DNA of 34,013 bases from Thermohalobacter berrensis (GCF_003609645.1 NZ_MCIB01000017.1:1-34013), one strand, 5' to 3'; numbered from the stretch's first letter, positions 17,064 through 24,685 are shown. The notes: generated by a model not told the origin, from the sequence alone. A program made the numbers and translations.

Positions 17064-18772
17064 TAGCTTACCTCCTTAAATCTTTCAGAAGTATCTTTAG
17101 GAATCCTCATTGTAACTATTGTTCCTTTTCCTAGCTTACTGTTAATTTTCAAACCATACTCTTTTCCATATTTATTAATAAGTCTATTATTTACATTAAT
17201 AAGTCCTACAGAGCTAGTTTCTTTATTCTGAGAAAATAAGGAATTTACATATAATGTATCCATTCCAACTCCATTGTCTTTTACAATTAGCTTTACTTCA
17301 TCTACTTCGTCTATAGCTTTTATTTCAATAGTTCCACCTTCTAGTTTTTCCATTATACCATGCTTTACAGCATTTTCTACAATTGGTTGTAATATAAGGG
17401 GTGGTAAATAACAGGTTAGATTATCAGGTATATGGAATTTTACCTTTAATTTTTCTCCAAATCTGGCCTTCTCTATTTCTAGATAGGACTTTACATGTTC
17501 TATTTCTTTATATAATTCAACCTCTTCTTTGTTTTGCTGTAAATTCTTTCTAAAATAAGATCCTAAATGTAATAATAATTCCCTTGCCTTATCTGGCTTT
17601 ATCCTTACAAATGAAACTATAGTATTTATAGCATTAAATAAAAAATGTGGATTTATTTGTGCTTGAAGTGCTTTTAATTCAGCATCTTTAAGGAGTTTAG
17701 CTTGATATTCAACTTTACTTACCTCTATTTGAGTTGAAAATAATAATGCAAGACCTAATGCTAACTCTACATCAATTTGGGTAATAGATTGTTCTTCAGT
17801 TTTATATAGTTTAAGAGTACCAATTACTTTATTTTTTTCTTTAAGTGGAACTATAATTGCAGATTTTAAGCTACAGCTATCATTATTACAATCAATTTCC
17901 CTTTGTGAATTCGCTACTTTATATTTACCAGTTCTAATAACTGATTTTGTCAAATTAGTTTTTATAGGATTGCCTAGTTTATGGTGATCTTCACCTGCAC
18001 CAACATGGGCCAAAATCTTCTCAGTATCTGTAAAAGCAACTGCCTTTAAATCAGCCATATTATATATAATCTGAGCTGTTTTATATGCTGTATCTGTATT
18101 AAACCCTTTTCTGAAATACTTTAAGGTTTTATTTGCAATTTTTAAAGCTATTTGAGCTTGATATGCAGCTGCCCTTTCCTGATCTTTAAAAATACTTTCT
18201 GTTACTGCTATAAACATAGATATACCTATTGAATTAACTGTTATCATTGGTATCCCTATTATTTCTACTAATTCTAAAGCTTGAGAAAATGGCTTAGCTA
18301 CTATTAAGATAATAATCATTTGGACAAGTTCAGCAAATGCCCCTGCTACAAGGGAAAACATCCACTTATTTTTGGATTTATAAAATTTCTTACTTAAAAT
18401 ACCAGCAAGTATTCCTTCTACAGTTGTAGAAATTCCACAGGCTACAGCAGTAAATCCTCCTATATCTATAGCCCATCTATGCAAACCTGCAATAAATCCT
18501 GACATTATTCCAACAAAAGGTCCCCCTAATAAACCTCCAGCAAATACACCAATAACCCTTGAATTAGCTAAAGCACCTTGTATTTTTATCCCTGAATAAG
18601 TTCCAATTATACCGAATATCCCAAAGAAAATTGATAATATGAATTTATCTAAAATACTTACTTTTCGTTTTGTAACTAAATTCCTAAAAAGCTTTGCTTT
18701 TGACAAAATAAAAGCTAAAACTATTATAATCCCAACTCTATTAACTAATCCTGTTAAAATGTGTAATATCAT
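17063..18772 (-). CDS. LytS-type sensor histidine kinase
   Basis: Membrane sensor of 569 residues. The N-terminal half is the 5TM-5TMR_LYT sensor (about 1-195) with several hydrophobic segments and Gly-rich GVFAGGLLGGPFVG. A GAF-like domain follows (about 225-345, with a Cys pair at 295 and 300 in DCNNDSC). Then comes the His_kinase box with His376 (LQAQINPHFLFNAINTIVSF) and the HATPase (ENAVKHGIMEKLEGG, DNGVGM). LytS-family proteins such as BtsS and clostridial or bacillar LytS sense extracellular pyruvate, which matches the CstA-type carrier in this locus. It is the first gene of the cluster with GAGGTG before the ATG. Confidence 0.95.
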   Translation of the reverse strand: MILHILTGLVNRVGIIIVLAFILSKAKLFRNLVTKRKVSILDKFILSIFFGIFGIIGTYSGIKIQGALANSRVIGVFAGGLLGGPFVGIMSGFIAGLHRWAIDIGGFTAVACGISTTVEGILAGILSKKFYKSKNKWMFSLVAGAFAELVQMIIILIVAKPFSQALELVEIIGIPMITVNSIGISMFIAVTESIFKDQERAAAYQAQIALKIANKTLKYFRKGFNTDTAYKTAQIIYNMADLKAVAFTDTEKILAHVGAGEDHHKLGNPIKTNLTKSVIRTGKYKVANSQREIDCNNDSCSLKSAIIVPLKEKNKVIGTLKLYKTEEQSITQIDVELALGLALLFSTQIEVSKVEYQAKLLKDAELKALQAQINPHFLFNAINTIVSFVRIKPDKARELLLHLGSYFRKNLQQNKEEVELYKEIEHVKSYLEIEKARFGEKLKVKFHIPDNLTCYLPPLILQPIVENAVKHGIMEKLEGGTIEIKAIDEVDEVKLIVKDNGVGMDTLYVNSLFSQNKETSSVGLINVNNRLINKYGKEYGLKINSKLGKGTIVTMRIPKDTSERFKEVS

Positions 18773-19025
18773 TTATAACACCTCTTTTATAAAAACTCTA
18801 TAATTATTTTATAACATTTTTTTGATAAGTTAAATATCCAATGGAATTTGAATCTCATATTTGCTATAAAAAATTATCTTTAAAATGTAGATAAAAAACT
18901 TTGTATCTTAATTTTGTAATTTTTGGATAAATAGTTTATATTTTGAATAATTTCAGTAAATTTTTAATACATTTCCTTCCTTTTTTTCCTTATAAAAATA
19001 ATTATTTTTTCAGTATTTTTATCAA

Positions 19026-19052
19026 AAAATAATAATACACTATTATTATTTT
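19026..19052 (+). promoter_or_regulatory. Perfect 12-bp inverted repeat before a small gene
   Basis: Arms AAAATAATAATA and TATTATTATTTT flank a CAC spacer and end one base before the AGGAGG site of the 57-residue gene. It could be an operator or an RNA hairpin beside the ribosome site. Because it is all A/T it would be weak as RNA. Confidence 0.45.
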
Positions 19053-19065
19053 AGGAGGTAATTTA

Positions 19066-19239
19066 ATGAAAGCAAGGGAAGGTTTAATCCCAACAGTATT
19101 AGGAACTGCAGTTACTGCATCAGCTCTAGCTGCAAAAAAATCAATTCCTACAACTTTAGCATGGGGAATAGCTGGATTTGGACTTGCTCATATATTGTTA
19201 GGAACTATTGATTTAATCGAGCATCAAGAAAGTAGATAA
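19066..19239 (+). CDS. Small hydrophobic protein of unknown function
   Basis: A 57-residue gene. AGGAGG precedes the ATG by seven bases. The product starts MKAREGLIPTVLGTAVTASA, is followed by AAKKSIPTTLAWGIAGFGLA, and has hydrophobic stretches at about 7-22 and 28-46 separated by Lys-Lys, ending in a charged tail (IEHQESR). It looks like a one- or two-helix membrane peptide. I do not recognise the family. The gene stands alone between the LytS gene (divergent) and the hairpin-rich intergenic region, with a stem-loop right after its stop. Confidence 0.75.
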   Translation: MKAREGLIPTVLGTAVTASALAAKKSIPTTLAWGIAGFGLAHILLGTIDLIEHQESR

Positions 19240-19249
19240 TTTTTATTAC

Positions 19250-19293
19250 AATTGCTAGGATATTGTTGGGGGATTATTAATCCCTCAGCAATT
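19250..19293 (+). terminator. Stem-loop after the 57-residue gene
   Basis: Eleven bases after the stop. Outer arms AATTGCT/AGCAATT, or alternatively an almost unbroken stem from 19262 to 19292 with a GGGGGATTA core. The exit is A/T-rich but not a true T-run, so it may be an imperfect terminator or the first of the hairpins in this region. Confidence 0.5.
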
Positions 19294-19302
19294 TAAATAA
19301 AG

Positions 19303-19611
19303 AACAAATGCGTCTGACGACGCTTTGTTAGACCTCAGCCCCTAGCTCTTAGCTCTTAGTTTTAAGGTCAATCTTTAGGGATAAAAACATTATTTGCAGC
19401 GACAAAATCGACTTTGTCGATTTGTTAGTTAATTGTTATTTGTCTTATTTCAGCAATTCATAGAAATATACTTACTTATACAATAAAAAAAGCGAGCAAA
19501 GCTCGCTTCCGCTAGGGGAACCTAGTTCCCCTTCGGCGGGTACTTGGTACCCTGAGCACCCCTCTAATACGGCAGGGGATTTCATCCCCTACAACCCCTC
19601 TTTTTTATTGT
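19303..19611. repeat. GC-rich hairpin cluster in an intergenic region
   Basis: No gene is visible from 19240 to 19718. The stretch holds a series of perfect short-loop hairpins: GCGTC/GACGC inside AACAAA/TTTGTT (19303-19329), AAATCGAC/GTCGATTT (19405-19423), AAGCGAGC/GCTCGCTT (19490-19508), AGGGGAAC/GTTCCCCT with an outer CCGC/GCGG (19509-19539), GGGTAC/GTACCC (19538-19552) and AGGGGAT/ATCCCCT (19574-19590). The last four lie between 11-bp inverted repeats (19480-19490 and 19601-19611). Base composition is far richer in G+C than the neighbourhood. On the minus strand the 19490-19508 hairpin plus T-run also makes a good terminator. Confidence 0.7.
19445..19490. repeat. 46-bp direct repeat, copy 1
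   Basis: Identical over 46 bases to 19653-19698. It begins TTATTTCAGCAATTC and ends TACAATAAAAAA. Its right end is the T-run (minus strand) of the GCGAGC hairpin. Confidence 0.9.
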
Positions 19612-19652
19612 CTTACAAAATTTTCAATAATACTTAAATACAGTATTCTTCT

Positions 19653-19698
19653 TTATTTCAGCAATTCATAGAAATATACTTACTTATACAATAAAAAA
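19653..19698. repeat. 46-bp direct repeat, copy 2
   Basis: Perfect copy of 19445-19490, 208 bases further on. Its right end is the T-run of the terminator of the DUF378 gene, so both copies follow a terminator hairpin on the minus strand. Confidence 0.9.
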
Positions 19699-19718
19699 CC
19701 TGAGAAATTTCTCAGGTT
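19689..19718 (-). terminator. Terminator of the DUF378 gene
   Basis: Perfect inverted repeat AACCTGAGAAA/TTTCTCAGGTT (19697-19718) starting directly after the stop codon. It is followed on the minus strand by TTTTTTATTG. Confidence 0.88.
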
Positions 19719-19907
19719 CTAAAAAATTAAGTATAAAATTGTAAAAATACCTGAAAGACCGATTAAAGTATAAGCTATTCTAGCTCCTAAAGAAGTTTTA
19801 GATTTAAAAATAAATTCTATTAGGTCAAAGTTAAAAAGTCCTACTAGCCCCCAATTAATAGCACCCAAAAGGATTAATATTGAAACTATTGTTTTTAATA
19901 TAGACAT
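19719..19907 (-). CDS. DUF378 small membrane protein
   Basis: A 62-residue membrane protein with two hydrophobic helices (about 5-25 and 41-61). It carries the DUF378 signature ILLGAINWGLVGLFNFDLI, then GARIAYTLIGLSGI. B. subtilis YuzA is a family member. No function is established. GGGGAG lies eight bases before the ATG. It is monocistronic with its own terminator. The downstream region is the hairpin and repeat cluster. Confidence 0.92.
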   Translation of the reverse strand: MSILKTIVSILILLGAINWGLVGLFNFDLIEFIFKSKTSLGARIAYTLIGLSGIFTILYLIF

Positions 19908-19972
19908 CTCCCCAACTCCCCATAAAAAGCTTTTACTAAATTATATTATTTATAATAGTTGTACTATTCTTA

Positions 19973-20815
19973 TTAAATACAAATATTAAAAATATCTTTT
20001 AGAATATAGGCAACACCTGCTTCATCATTCGTTTTTTTTGTTATAATATCTGCTACTGCTTTTACTTCTTGGGTAGAATTTTTCATTCCTATTCCTAATC
20101 CAGCTTTTTCTATCATTTCAATATCATTATTATCATCCCCAATGGCAACTATCTGATTAGCAGCTATCCCCTTATCTTCTGCATATTTTTTTAATGATAG
20201 CCATTTTGACCCTAAAGGATTCATCACCTCTAAAAGGGGGCCAATTTTGGAATTGTTATTCATTATATGGGTATTAAATTTACTGGGATATTCCTTCTTC
20301 AGTTTATTTTGAAAGTATTCAAGGGTTTCATAATCTCCTTCATAACAAACTGCCAATGTCTTATTACCATCATATTTTAAAATATCGTCAATTTCTTTAT
20401 GTCTAAAAATATTTTTACTAATATAAGGTGAATACTTTTTCTTTTCATCATCTAATTCTATTATAAGGTCATATCCTTCTTCATAGTGGTCAACATACAT
20501 AATAGGATTTAAACCTAATCTATTACTTTCTTTTACTAATGTTATAAAGTCATTCCTATCTAAATATTTAGAAATCAGTACTTTATCATCTTGAATTCTT
20601 CTTGCAATATTACCGTTGTTGGCCATAACTACCAAATCAATATCTAATTTTTTTACAAACTCTTTTGCTGACCAATATCTTCTTCCAGTTGCTATTACAA
20701 TCTCTATTCCCTTTTTATATAGTAATCTTAAAACTTTTATGTTTTCCTTTGGAAGCTTTTTATTTGTTGTAAGTAATGTTCCATCTAAATCAATCGCTAA
20801 TAATTTATATTTCAT
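19973..20815 (-). CDS. Cof-type HAD-IIB phosphatase
   Basis: Haloacid-dehalogenase-type phosphatase of 280 residues. Motif I has the nucleophile Asp9 and general acid Asp11 (IDLDGTLL), motif II is IATGRRYWS, motif III the Lys in GSKWLSLKKYAEDKGI and motif IV GDDNNDIEMIEKAGLGIGM. A class IIB cap domain lies between. Cof/YidA/YwpJ-type enzymes dephosphorylate sugar phosphates or flavin and pyridoxal phosphates, so the substrate is not assigned. The longest frame starts at GTG 20824, which is part of the GAGGTG ribosome site; ATG 20815 is used. It is divergent from the peroxiredoxin gene with a 223-base intergenic region. Confidence 0.94.
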   Translation of the reverse strand: MKYKLLAIDLDGTLLTTNKKLPKENIKVLRLLYKKGIEIVIATGRRYWSAKEFVKKLDIDLVVMANNGNIARRIQDDKVLISKYLDRNDFITLVKESNRLGLNPIMYVDHYEEGYDLIIELDDEKKKYSPYISKNIFRHKEIDDILKYDGNKTLAVCYEGDYETLEYFQNKLKKEYPSKFNTHIMNNNSKIGPLLEVMNPLGSKWLSLKKYAEDKGIAANQIVAIGDDNNDIEMIEKAGLGIGMKNSTQEVKAVADIITKKTNDEAGVAYILKDIFNICI

Positions 20816-21038
20816 TTTTAACACCTCTAAGTTAGATTATTTTAACCTCTTTTTATTTATTATTTCTCTATCTTTATCTTCATTAATACTTTATTTTTAC
20901 AAAAGCTTTTATATTTTTTAAAAAACGAATCATTTATAACTCTTATTTTGAATTATATAACAATCTTTATCTAAGTTAAATCTAAATGTCAAGTAACCTA
21001 TATATTTCATATATTAACTATAAAGGAGGTTGTAAATA

Positions 21039-21749
21039 ATGAAAAATCCATATTGGTATTACATGCCAAGGCAAAATCCTATGAAATATTATTCTCAAAA
21101 TAATTATATACCTAAAAATGAAAAAGAAAGGGAATTAGAAATAGAAGGAAAGTTAAAAGGGCCCATAGAAGGTGGGTACTATTGTGATTATTTTGATTTA
21201 GGGGATTCAGCACCAGATTTCACTTTAGAAGGTGTTTTCTGTGGAAACAGGGGAAAATTTACCCTTTCTGATTATAAAGGAAAATGGGTTTTATTATTCT
21301 TTTATGGTTCAGATTTCACATTTGTTTGACCTACTGAACTTGCAGCAGTTGCTGCTAGATATAAAAAATTTAAAGAATTAAATACAGTTGTTTTTGGTAT
21401 AAGTACTGATAGCATTTATTCCCATAAAATATTTACCCAAACCTCACCTTCTGGAAGAAAAATTAATTTCCCATTATTATCTGATAGAACTCAAAAAGTA
21501 TCTAAAGAATACGGTATATTAAACGAAAAAGAAGGTTTTGCTTATAGAGGAGCTTTCATAATTGACCCTGAGGGAACAATTCAAGCTATTATAATTAATC
21601 CTCAGCCTGTTGGTAGAAATATAGATGAAATTTTAAGAATAATAGCAGGTCTTCAATATAATAGAAGAACAGGCTTAGCTGCCCCAGCTGGGTGGAAACC
21701 TGGTGAAAAAGGAATAAAAACTGGATGGGAATACGTTGGAAAATATTAA
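21039..21749 (+). CDS. Selenocysteine-containing AhpC/TSA-family peroxiredoxin (in-frame TGA = Sec97)
   Basis: Reduces hydroperoxides through an active-site selenol. The frame from ATG 21039 (perfect AAAGGAGG site) meets TGA at 21327-21329 exactly at the peroxidatic position, DFTFV-U-PTEL, where the family has Cys, and then runs on without interruption to TAA at 21749: 236 residues. After the TGA all family blocks are intact: [34 protein letters not shown] (conserved Arg170), [16 protein letters not shown] and the C-terminal GWKPGEK. The resolving Cys of the AhpC VCP motif is replaced (A214-A215-P216), and no Cys follows the Sec; only Cys49 and Cys68 precede it. The active-site Pro of PxxxTxxC is Gly90. 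An N-terminal extension of about 55 residues is rich in Tyr, Pro and Asn. A Sec reading fits better than a pseudogene. Gene finders would end it at residue 96. Confidence 0.9.
21327..21358 (+). promoter_or_regulatory. UGA codon and bacterial SECIS-like hairpin
   Basis: Seventeen bases separate the TGA (21327-21329) from the apical loop. The upper stem is GCAGC/GCTGC (21342-21346 with 21351-21355) closing the tetraloop AGTT (21347-21350), which contains the G-U that SelB needs. After a U-U mismatch, two more pairs (CT/AG at 21339-21340 and 21357-21358) extend it. Stem, spacing and loop G fall within the described range for bacterial SECIS elements. Confidence 0.8.
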
Positions 21750-21750
21750 A

Positions 21751-21783
21751 AATAAATGGCAGTCTAAATGACTGCCATTTATT
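21751..21783. terminator. Bidirectional terminator
   Basis: Perfect 14-bp stem (AATAAATGGCAGTC/GACTGCCATTTATT) between the peroxiredoxin stop and the stop of the M18 peptidase gene, with T-rich exits on both strands. Confidence 0.85.
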
Positions 21784-21785
21784 TT

Positions 21786-23087
21786 CTAAAGTTTATAATA
21801 CTCTTCAAATGATTTTATTATATAATAGTGGTCTTTAACTCCTGATAACTCCCTTACAGAGTGCATAGCTAATATTGGATTTCCAATATCTATAGATCGA
21901 ATATCCAATTGACTCCAAGATATTGGTCCAATTGTTGAGCCACCTCTTTCATCTGAACGATTAACAAATTTTTGTACAGGTATATCTGAATTTTTACATA
22001 TCATCTCATATACAGAGTTTGAATCACTATCTGTTGTATATGCAAAATTTGCATTAATCTTTATTACAGGACCTTTATTTATTATTGGTTTATTAACTGG
22101 ATCATGCTTTTCTGTATAATTTGGATGTAATGCATGGGCCATATCTGCTGATATAATAAAGGAATTATATATAGCTCTAAAGAAATCTTCCCTTTCTTTT
22201 CCTAAGCTATAAACTATTCTCTCTAAAATATTTCTAAGCATTGGAGATCCTGCACCCTGTTTTGTACTACTTCCTATCTCTTCATTATCAAAACATACCA
22301 TTACATTTGTTGCTTTAGCAGGTTCAGTATTTATTGAAGCCTTAATACCTGCATGTACCATAGCTAAATCATCAAGTTTTCCAGATAAAATAAATTCACT
22401 TTCTGCCCCTACAATTTTTCCTTTTTCACATTCATATATAAATAAATCAAAATCTAAAATATCTTCAGCTTTAACATTTAGTTCTTCTGCCAATAACTTT
22501 ATTAAATAATTATCCTTCTCAAATTCTTCATTAATAGTAGAAACTAATGGCAATACATCTTTCTGTTTGTTTATTTCAATACCTTCATTTACTTTTCTAT
22601 TCATGTGTATTGCCAAATTTGGAATAGTCAAAATAGGCCTTTTAATATTAACAAGCCTTATTTCTGGGTATAATGGATTATCACTCTTTAGACTTACTCT
22701 ACCTGCAATTGATAATGGTCTATCAAACCAAGTATTTAATATAGGGCCACCATAAACTTCTGTATTTAGTTTAAGATAGCTATCCTCAACAACCATTTCT
22801 GGTGATGGTTTTATTCTAAATGTTGGACTATCTGTATGGGCTCCTATCATTTTAAATCCATCTTCTTCTATTTCTCCAGTTCCTACTATAAAAGCAACTA
22901 TTGCAGAGTTATTTTTTGATACAAAATATTTTTCTCCTTTTTCTAACTTCCATTTTTCTGTTAATTTTAACTCTTTAAACCCATTATTTTTTAACATATC
23001 CTTTGTATTTTCTACAACATGAAATACACTAGGGCTTTCATATATAAAATCTATTAATTCCTGTGCCAACTCCAGTTCTTTGTTCAC
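21786..23087 (-). CDS. M18-family aminopeptidase
   Basis: Zinc or cobalt aminopeptidase of the aspartyl-aminopeptidase family, 433 residues from the preferred start; it removes N-terminal residues from peptides in the cytoplasm. Metal and catalytic blocks are clear: MIGAHTDSPTFRIKP (His-x-Asp), SGKLDDLAMVHAG, VCFDNEEIGSSTKQGAGSPML (Glu pair), ADMAHALHPNYTEKHDP and HSVRELSG near the C terminus. GTG 23087 is chosen because GGGAGGT lies six bases before it; the ATG at 23102 is inside the ribosome site. It follows the PepD gene at a short gap in the same direction, so a peptidase operon is likely. Confidence 0.93.
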   Translation of the reverse strand: MNKELELAQELIDFIYESPSVFHVVENTKDMLKNNGFKELKLTEKWKLEKGEKYFVSKNNSAIVAFIVGTGEIEEDGFKMIGAHTDSPTFRIKPSPEMVVEDSYLKLNTEVYGGPILNTWFDRPLSIAGRVSLKSDNPLYPEIRLVNIKRPILTIPNLAIHMNRKVNEGIEINKQKDVLPLVSTINEEFEKDNYLIKLLAEELNVKAEDILDFDLFIYECEKGKIVGAESEFILSGKLDDLAMVHAGIKASINTEPAKATNVMVCFDNEEIGSSTKQGAGSPMLRNILERIVYSLGKEREDFFRAIYNSFIISADMAHALHPNYTEKHDPVNKPIINKGPVIKINANFAYTTDSDSNSVYEMICKNSDIPVQKFVNRSDERGGSTIGPISWSQLDIRSIDIGNPILAMHSVRELSGVKDHYYIIKSFEEYYKL

Positions 23088-23110
23088 CTTTATACCTCCC
23101 ATATTGTTTC

Positions 23111-24568
23111 TTATTTTATCTCCTTAAGCACTTCAAGAAGATATTCCCAAGTTCTCTTAGTAGATGATATACTTAAATGCTCATTAGGAGTATGTACATC
23201 ATACATATTAGGTCCAAAGGATATCATATCTACATCTTTAATTTTTTCTCCTAAAAGGCCACATTCTAATCCTGCATGAATTGCTGTTACTTCTGGTTTC
23301 TTATTATATAATTTTTCATAAACTTTAACAAATATATCTCTAATGTATGAATCTTCTCTATACTCCCATGCTGGGTAATCTCCTTGCTTTACTATATTAG
23401 CACCGACTACCTTTGCTGCAAGCTCCATTCGTCTTACAATTTCTTCTTTTAAGCTCCTTACTGAGCTTCTCACTGCACTATCAAATGAAACTTCATCCTC
23501 TGTAGTTGTTATAACTCCTAAGTTAGTTGAACTTTGAACCAATCCTTCAATTTCTTGGCTCATTGTTTGAACTCCATTTGGTATTAATGCTAATAAAGAA
23601 ATAACTTTATCTACGGTATCATTTGAAAAAACTTTATCAACTTTTTTATTAGATTTTTCTAATTTAATCATAATATCTGGATCTGAAGATTTTAGTTCAT
23701 TTTTAAATGTATTATTCCAATATTCAATCTTATCTTCTAATTTCATTTTATCTTCAGGTGAAACTAATATTGTAGCTTCTGCTTCCCTTGGAATAGCATT
23801 CATTTTAGCTCCACCATTAATGTCAACTAATGAGTATTCAATTTCTGAATTTAAATCATCTAATATTCTTCCTATTAATTTATTGGCACTACCTCTACCT
23901 TTATCAATTTCCATTCCTGAATGGCCACCTTTAAGGCCTTTTATTTTTATGTTATATGTATCGAAGTTGTCATTAACTTCTTGCCATTTAATAGGAAGCT
24001 TTATTTTAACCCTTATTCCTCCTGCACAGCTAACTAAAAGTGTCCCCTCTTCTTCTGAATCTATATTTATAAGAATTCTTCCTGATAAGTATTCTGGATT
24101 AAGTTTTGAAGCACCACCCATTCCTGTTTCTTCTTCTGTTGTTATTAATACTTCTAATGGAGGATGTTGAATGTCATCAGAAGCAAGAATTGCCATACAA
24201 TATGCAACAGCTATACCATTATCTGCTCCTAATGTAGTTCCTGAAGCACTAACAAAATCTCCATCTACTTTTAGCTTTATTGGGTCTTTTTCAAAATCAT
24301 GCTGAATATCTTTCTCCTTTTCACATACCATATCCATATGGCCTTGAATAATAACTGTAGGAGCGTTTTCATACCCTTTAGTACCAGGCTTTTTAATAAT
24401 AATATTTAAAGCTTCATCTTGAATTACTTCTAAATCATGTTTTTTAGCAAAGTCTACTAAATAATTACTAATTTCCTTTTCATTGCCAGAACCTCTAGGT
24501 ATCTTAGATATCTCTTCAAAATATTGAAATACTTTTTTTGGTTTTATATTACCTAATATATTAGCCAT
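23111..24568 (-). CDS. pepD: Xaa-His dipeptidase (M20C aminoacyl-histidine dipeptidase)
   Basis: Metallodipeptidase that cleaves dipeptides, classically those ending in histidine such as beta-Ala-His, with broad specificity. The 485 residues equal E. coli PepD. Metal ligands are visible in IIQGHMDMVCEKE (His77, Asp79), GTTLGADNGIA (Asp116) and TTEEETGMGGA (Glu pair 146-147), with IHAGLECGLLGEKI and DVHTPNEHLSI at the C-terminal end. The start has TAAAGGAGG. It is upstream of the M18 peptidase gene with a gap of about 23 bases. Released histidine could feed the HutH encoded 7 kb away, but this link is inference. Confidence 0.95.
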   Translation of the reverse strand: MANILGNIKPKKVFQYFEEISKIPRGSGNEKEISNYLVDFAKKHDLEVIQDEALNIIIKKPGTKGYENAPTVIIQGHMDMVCEKEKDIQHDFEKDPIKLKVDGDFVSASGTTLGADNGIAVAYCMAILASDDIQHPPLEVLITTEEETGMGGASKLNPEYLSGRILINIDSEEEGTLLVSCAGGIRVKIKLPIKWQEVNDNFDTYNIKIKGLKGGHSGMEIDKGRGSANKLIGRILDDLNSEIEYSLVDINGGAKMNAIPREAEATILVSPEDKMKLEDKIEYWNNTFKNELKSSDPDIMIKLEKSNKKVDKVFSNDTVDKVISLLALIPNGVQTMSQEIEGLVQSSTNLGVITTTEDEVSFDSAVRSSVRSLKEEIVRRMELAAKVVGANIVKQGDYPAWEYREDSYIRDIFVKVYEKLYNKKPEVTAIHAGLECGLLGEKIKDVDMISFGPNMYDVHTPNEHLSISSTKRTWEYLLEVLKEIK

Positions 24569-24685
24569 AATAATCCTCCTTTAGCAATTATAATACTTTT
24601 AATACCTCCTATTATATTATTATATTTTTTTACCTCTTTTCCTTCTTATACCCTCATATTAATAGTAATATTTTGTCGATAATGT

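Noticed and set aside
19303-19611. CRISPR array
   Set aside because: The hairpins differ from each other in sequence, there is no regular repeat-spacer pattern, and no cas gene is present.
20825-21038. PerR or Fur box before the peroxiredoxin gene
   Set aside because: A/T-rich half-sites such as TTATAA occur, but none forms the 7-1-7 palindrome. A weak promoter match (TGTCAA, 17 bases, TATATT) would put the transcript start inside the ribosome site.
21039-21329. A stand-alone 96-residue gene or a pseudogene ending at the TGA
   Set aside because: The frame stays intact for 139 codons after the TGA, with every family motif conserved. The TGA replaces the catalytic Cys exactly, and a SECIS-like hairpin follows.
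23820-24170. Plus-strand 116-codon frame
   Set aside because: Antisense shadow of pepD; low-complexity Ser/Pro/Leu text without a ribosome site.
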